In this document: positions 59,990-64,000 of the stretch, piece by piece | Position numbering within the stretch: position 1 is the stretch's first letter | How the letters are laid out: every line of letters begins with the position of its first letter | The notes under the pieces: model-generated | Seen by the model: only the letters and a program-made list of their open reading frames with translations | The model's database searches: none | What the model was told of the DNA's origin: nothing | Position numbers and translations under genes: made by a program | Assembly: GCA_030737875.1 (NCBI GenBank) | Contig: CM060922.1 | Location: forward strand, 758,395,603 to 758,459,602 | Source: Allium sativum | Lineage: Eukaryota; Streptophyta; Magnoliopsida; Asparagales; Amaryllidaceae | Reading direction: 5' to 3' | DNA length: 64,000 nucleotides

Positions 59990-61780
59990 TGAGATGGGCT
60001 GGTTTAATATTAAATCTAGTCACAGAGATGCAGAAAAGTAAATAACACTGAATTTATAGTGGTTCGACACTAACTCCTATGTCCACTTTGTTGTAACTAT
60101 TGACCATTGTCATTATAGTTACAAGACGTAATCCAAATCTGATGCTTTTGGGTTTTACAAAGTTATGAACAGAGAATGACAAAGTATTTTCAAATTCCCT
60201 ACAAGGCTCAAACAGCCATTAATATCCTCCTAAGTCCAAAAAGTTCTAAGCACGCCCCAATGTCCAAGAACGAAACCAAGAGTTAGTCCAAATGCAAAAG
60301 TGTTGTGAGAAAATTTCTATGTGGAGTTTATAAGTCCAAGAGACCTTCATGTAGGTAGCCATTAAAATGCTCCAAAATCAAACTTCTCACGTGCATAACT
60401 AAACAGCCAAAAGATCCTAAAAATAACCAATATATGGGGTATTTATAGGGAAGGGGATAGATACGAAAATTTGTATCCCTAATACTATATACCTGAGACT
60501 AGTACATATACGAGGATCGGTCTGAATCCTGAGTACTTAGCCAATTTCCACTGCTTCATGCCGAAGCACTTCCAATCCAAACCAATTCATCTTCATATTG
60601 CATGATATGAAGTATCTTTTTGTATCTTAAAAGTTAGTGAAACCCGGAACATTTCCTCCGAAGTTTCCAGATACGAAAGAGATCTCATATCCCCAATGCT
60701 AGAAACAAAATCTAGGGATGGCAATGGGGCGGGGCAGGCGCGGGAAGTACCACCCCATCACCCGTCCCGTTGGGTGATTTTTTGCCCCGTGCCCGCCTTA
60801 TACCCACACGGGTACCCATTAAACGGGTTTTAAACAAGTTGCGGGTAATGGCGGGTATTCGTGGGTATCCGTTATATTTATTCAATTTATTTTTTAGTCG
60901 TTTATTGAAATTATTCAAAAGTACATTTGGTAAAAAAAAAACAAATTAGACCAATACTCAAATGCTAACCTCAAAATACCAATATATATTTAAACCAACA
61001 TCCAGAGAAGAAAAGACAACAACAGAAGTATCCATCAAAATATCAACAGCCAGTTATAAATTGTTGAATAAAGGCATGCACACAAATACTGAACAGCCAA
61101 CAACAATGTTTTTTTGTATTGACTATTGATAATAAATCACATTCAATACAGGCAAGAGTACCCATGGACATGGATATCTTACTATCTGTACCCGCCCCAT
61201 TAATTAACGGATATTAAAAATACCCGTTTATTTTATTCATAGATACCCATTTGACTATCAGTTTCATGTCCATGATGGATTTTACCCGCGGATAACCGCA
61301 GGTACGGAATTTTTTTCCATCCCGAACAAAATCAGCATTTTGTACTCCTAGAGTTAGAAGAATCAACCAAAAATACCACTTCGTCTTTGTATCCTATTGT
61401 TGAATACACATATCCATATCAGAAAGGAAATGATCATTTTGTACCACATGACTTAACCAAGTTGCAAATGCCAAAGCCGTATTTCTTATCCTTGAATGGG
61501 ATACGAATTCTCAAAGAAGAATCCCGGGATACGAAAAAGTATTCGCATCCCATACCTTAGCCTTTTCTCACCATGATTCCATGGATATGAAATCTACTTC
61601 AGAAATCTAGAACCATGTGTGGGATACGAAAATCCCATGATGATCCCAAATATGAAATGCCAGAGTTGCTCTAACCCGAGTTAGTCGAACCCAAGATGTT
61701 GATACGAAGAACATCGAACTGAAAGTGGCAATTCAGGGATTCAAGTCGATGAATACTGAGCCAGGAGTTTGGCCATACTT
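59990..61780 (-). repeat. Second Tat-like minus-strand LTR, interrupted by a MITE
   Basis: Same plan as the Tat LTR at 48668-49545. The R/U5 side has GTTCGACACTAACTCCTATG near 60062, TATAAATA is at 60440-60447 (minus), and then U3 carries GATACGAAA and TTTGTATCCC words (60450-60690 and 61490-61690). No primer site or coding is adjacent. Ends are approximate. Confidence 0.55.
60713..61325. mobile_element. hAT-type MITE
   Basis: 613 bp with perfect 8-bp TSD ACAAAATC (60705-60712, 61326-61333). Imperfect terminal inverted repeats are TAGGGATGG at the left and CCATCCCGA at the right. The subterminal GGGGCGGG and repeated GGGTA/TACCC words are typical of plant hAT MITEs. Too short to encode a transposase; the interior is AT-rich and non-coding. 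Confidence 0.9.
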
Positions 61781-61792
61781 CCTATAACGACC

Positions 61793-64000
61793 TAGGAGTT
61801 TCCGACCCTGAAAATCGACATAAATACACCTAACATATAACATGTCGACCTTTCAAGCACCAAAAACACCGGAACGTTAATAGAAAGATGTTAGAAGATG
61901 AGATAAGAAAGAAAGTTAAGAATAGAAGAATGAGGAGAAGAAACAACACAACACGGAGTCTCACATCACAAGGAACAAAATATAATATGGAAATAAATCT
62001 TTACTAAGAGTTTTTAAAATACCTACAATTGTCAGAGTACATCAATACATCTGGACAGTTATAATAACCTGTCCTCATTTACAACATAATACAAACCAAA
62101 TATATATCATATGTCTGAACTCCTTCAGCACGTCTTCTGAAGTTCGCAGCATCCAAATCTAAAGCTGTAAAACCTGGTCTAACCCGAGCATTACAAATAC
62201 CGGATCAGTCTGGTGAACTAGAGTGAGAAAAACATACTAAGTTTAAAGGTATCATCCAATTTGATTTTAAAGTCAAAATCTTTTCAAAAGAAAGGATAAT
62301 CGTAAGACTAAATCCACACATAAACACGGACGGTTTTTAACTTACGATAACCCAAAACATTTTTGAAAATAATATCTTATTATGATATTATTATAGTGTT
62401 TAAACACAAATAAATATCATCTAGCGAAACGCTTGCATCTCCCGCTCCACATAAATAGTATACAACCAAAACCGCGAAAGCTTATTACAGAATGGATTTT
62501 CATGGTAAGGTATATGCAACCACCTTTCGACAATGTACCTCTGGAGATGAATACATTGGGGTTCAATAAGAACATCTTGCAACCTAGGCTAAACATGACT
62601 GGCCCCTCGTTTCGCTTGAGAGTACCGAATATATCATTACCACGGTTGGGGGCCAACCAACCGAACCGATAGCATACATATAAAAATAGAAAGGGACCAC
62701 CGAAGGCATTTGATTTCTTCAGATCAGGTAATAATATACCCTTTTGATGGGTGTGATCCACATAGCCATGCGACCTACCCGATTATTTTACCATTTCTCG
62801 GTTGATGAGGCTTGAGGTCATAAATTATTTATTTATTTTTATTCTTATTCTTCTAGAACATCTGGCCACCATTCACTTTGAATGCCAAATCGTCAGATTA
62901 CCAAATCGCTAGTTGACGTCCACAAAAATACTCTGGTCGTTAAGCTAAGAGAAGTGCCCTTCTCCGCCACTAACAGAAATACGTTTGTAAAAATAAACGT
63001 ACGTGATTCTTAAGGAATACTCTGTCAGGAATTCATCCATACAAGTCATCCAGGAACAAGATGAGCCGAAGGCACCCTCCTATCACATCCTAGGAATCAC
63101 CATATAGATCAGTAGCGAGTATTCTTTGCAATCCGTAGATCTCAACCACGACAGAATCACAGTGTATCTCTGACCGCTTAACTAGAGATTCTAAGCAATC
63201 CTCCTGCTTTATGAAGATCCATGGTCTTTAATGCTCCATTTGCAATCTTCATCTTCATGTATTTGCTGGTCGAAATGGTTTTCGAATATAAATTCGATCC
63301 TGGTCTTTCCATACCACAATCGTATTGGCCATGTTTGATAATCAGTTATTTAACTGTCAAAATAAACAGTGAAAATAAAATGAGTTCATTGATTCAGTAT
63401 TAAGCATCACTTGGCCTCTTTAATCAAAAATAATTAACAAATGATTAAATAATACTTCTAATTCTTTCAATATTTTAAAGTACGGTATTTACTTCTTATT
63501 TTAATATACTAATGTTCTCAAAACCATTTCATTATGATCCTTAGAAAAATATCTTATAACCATATTCAATTTCCGTTTAACCCTCTTTTCGAAACATTTT
63601 CTACATCATTCTTCATTATCTATAATTGGAAAATCAGTTCAACTTATTACTCATAAAACAATGTTACGAAATCCCTTTTGTTTCAATCCCTGAAAACAAT
63701 AACCAATTCTTATTCTTAAAGAATAAACCGATTTAAAAACTCAACTTTACATTTCCCTTTAACCCAAAAATATCGTTATATTTCCGTGCAATCCCTTTTT
63801 AATTTCCTTTACTTTGGAAACATCAATATATTCTTCAAATTTTCACCAATAATACATAATTACTTCTCAAATGGAAATAATAAATTATCACTAAACTTTT
63901 TATCATTACAAACTAATATCATCCTTTTAACTTCTACTTCCTTAAACAATTTGTTTTATAACTCAGATTTTTGTTCCAAAATCCTATTATTTACTTCTTT
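61793..64000 (-). repeat. Minus-strand LTR-like sequence running off the window
   Basis: Starts TATAACGACCTAGG (a decayed TGTAACGACC-type end). On the minus strand it has the features of a Ty3 LTR 3' portion: GTGATGTGAGACTCC and ATATTTGGTTTGTATTATG near 62000-62110. The rest is AT-rich and non-coding. The 114-codon minus frame at 62417-62761 shows no domain. The other end is outside the window. Confidence 0.4.

Noticed and set aside
62417..62761. 114-codon minus-strand gene
   Set aside because: No domain and no relative recognised. It lies in sequence with LTR character, and an overlapping plus frame has equal openness.
1..64000. Organelle or bacterial DNA, defence systems or operons
   Set aside because: Composition, LTR structures, target duplications and the absence of compact genes all indicate plant nuclear repeats.

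Overview
The window is plant nuclear DNA from a flowering plant with a large, repeat-rich genome. The species cannot be named from this sequence. I find no host protein-coding gene. Nearly every interpretable base belongs to nested LTR retrotransposons, one hAT-type MITE, or one unclassified insertion. Plant origin is supported by five LTR/primer sites matching plant initiator tRNA-Met (TGGTATCAGAGC or TGGTATCAAAGC), Tekay/Del-like Ty3 termini (TGTAACA...TGTTACA), a Tat-lineage Ty3 element with an antisense extra ORF, and a Copia element with a UBN2-type gag.

Layout. (1) 1-1584 and 15537-16688 are two halves of one older LTR (family F, 3' end GGGTCGTCACA), split by element A. (2) Element A (1585-15531, + strand, TSD GTAGC) has two 4.36-kb LTRs with about 20 differences between them. 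Its short, gutted internal region carries a nested solo LTR (B, 6812-10056, TSD AATAC). (3) 16689-17590 is unassigned, with promoter-like sequence on the minus strand. (4) Element E (+ strand, Tekay-like) is the oldest frame. Its 5' LTR survives only as the last ~400 bp (to 18004), followed by its primer site. Its polypurine tract and 3' LTR are at 50093-59708. (5) Within E lie element C (19508-31064, - strand, TSD AATTC), a LARD-like non-autonomous element with 5.1-kb LTRs and a 1.27-kb non-coding interior, and a decayed Tat-lineage element (about 31065-49545, - strand) with gag, PR, RT, RNase H and INT remnants plus an antisense extra ORF (31731-36010, + strand). (6) The Tat gag is interrupted by a young Copia element (42402-48187, - strand, TSD GATGG/GACGG) that carries only an intact 646-codon gag (TR-GAG type). 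(7) The E 3' LTR is broken by a 1.9-kb unclassified insert flanked by a 12-bp direct repeat (52211-54147) and by solo LTR D (55364-58794, - strand, TSD CCGTC). (8) The right end holds a second Tat-like minus LTR (about 59990-61780) with a 613-bp hAT MITE (60713-61325, TSD ACAAAATC). A further minus-strand LTR then runs off the window.

How the parts relate. The only long undamaged reading frame is the Copia gag. A, C and the Copia element all look like passengers that would need pol functions supplied by other copies. Relative age from LTR divergence by eye is: A youngest (~0.5%), Copia (~1%), C (~5% in the first 600 bp), E oldest (~20% at the LTR ends). The most interesting signals are structures shared by unrelated LTRs: paired, covarying stem-loops; clusters of the palindrome GTCGAC placed 80-260 bp upstream of TATA boxes; a near-invariant ~79-bp U3 box; and a tRNA-like sequence in the LARD LTR. 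All divergences and alignments were read by eye, without computation.
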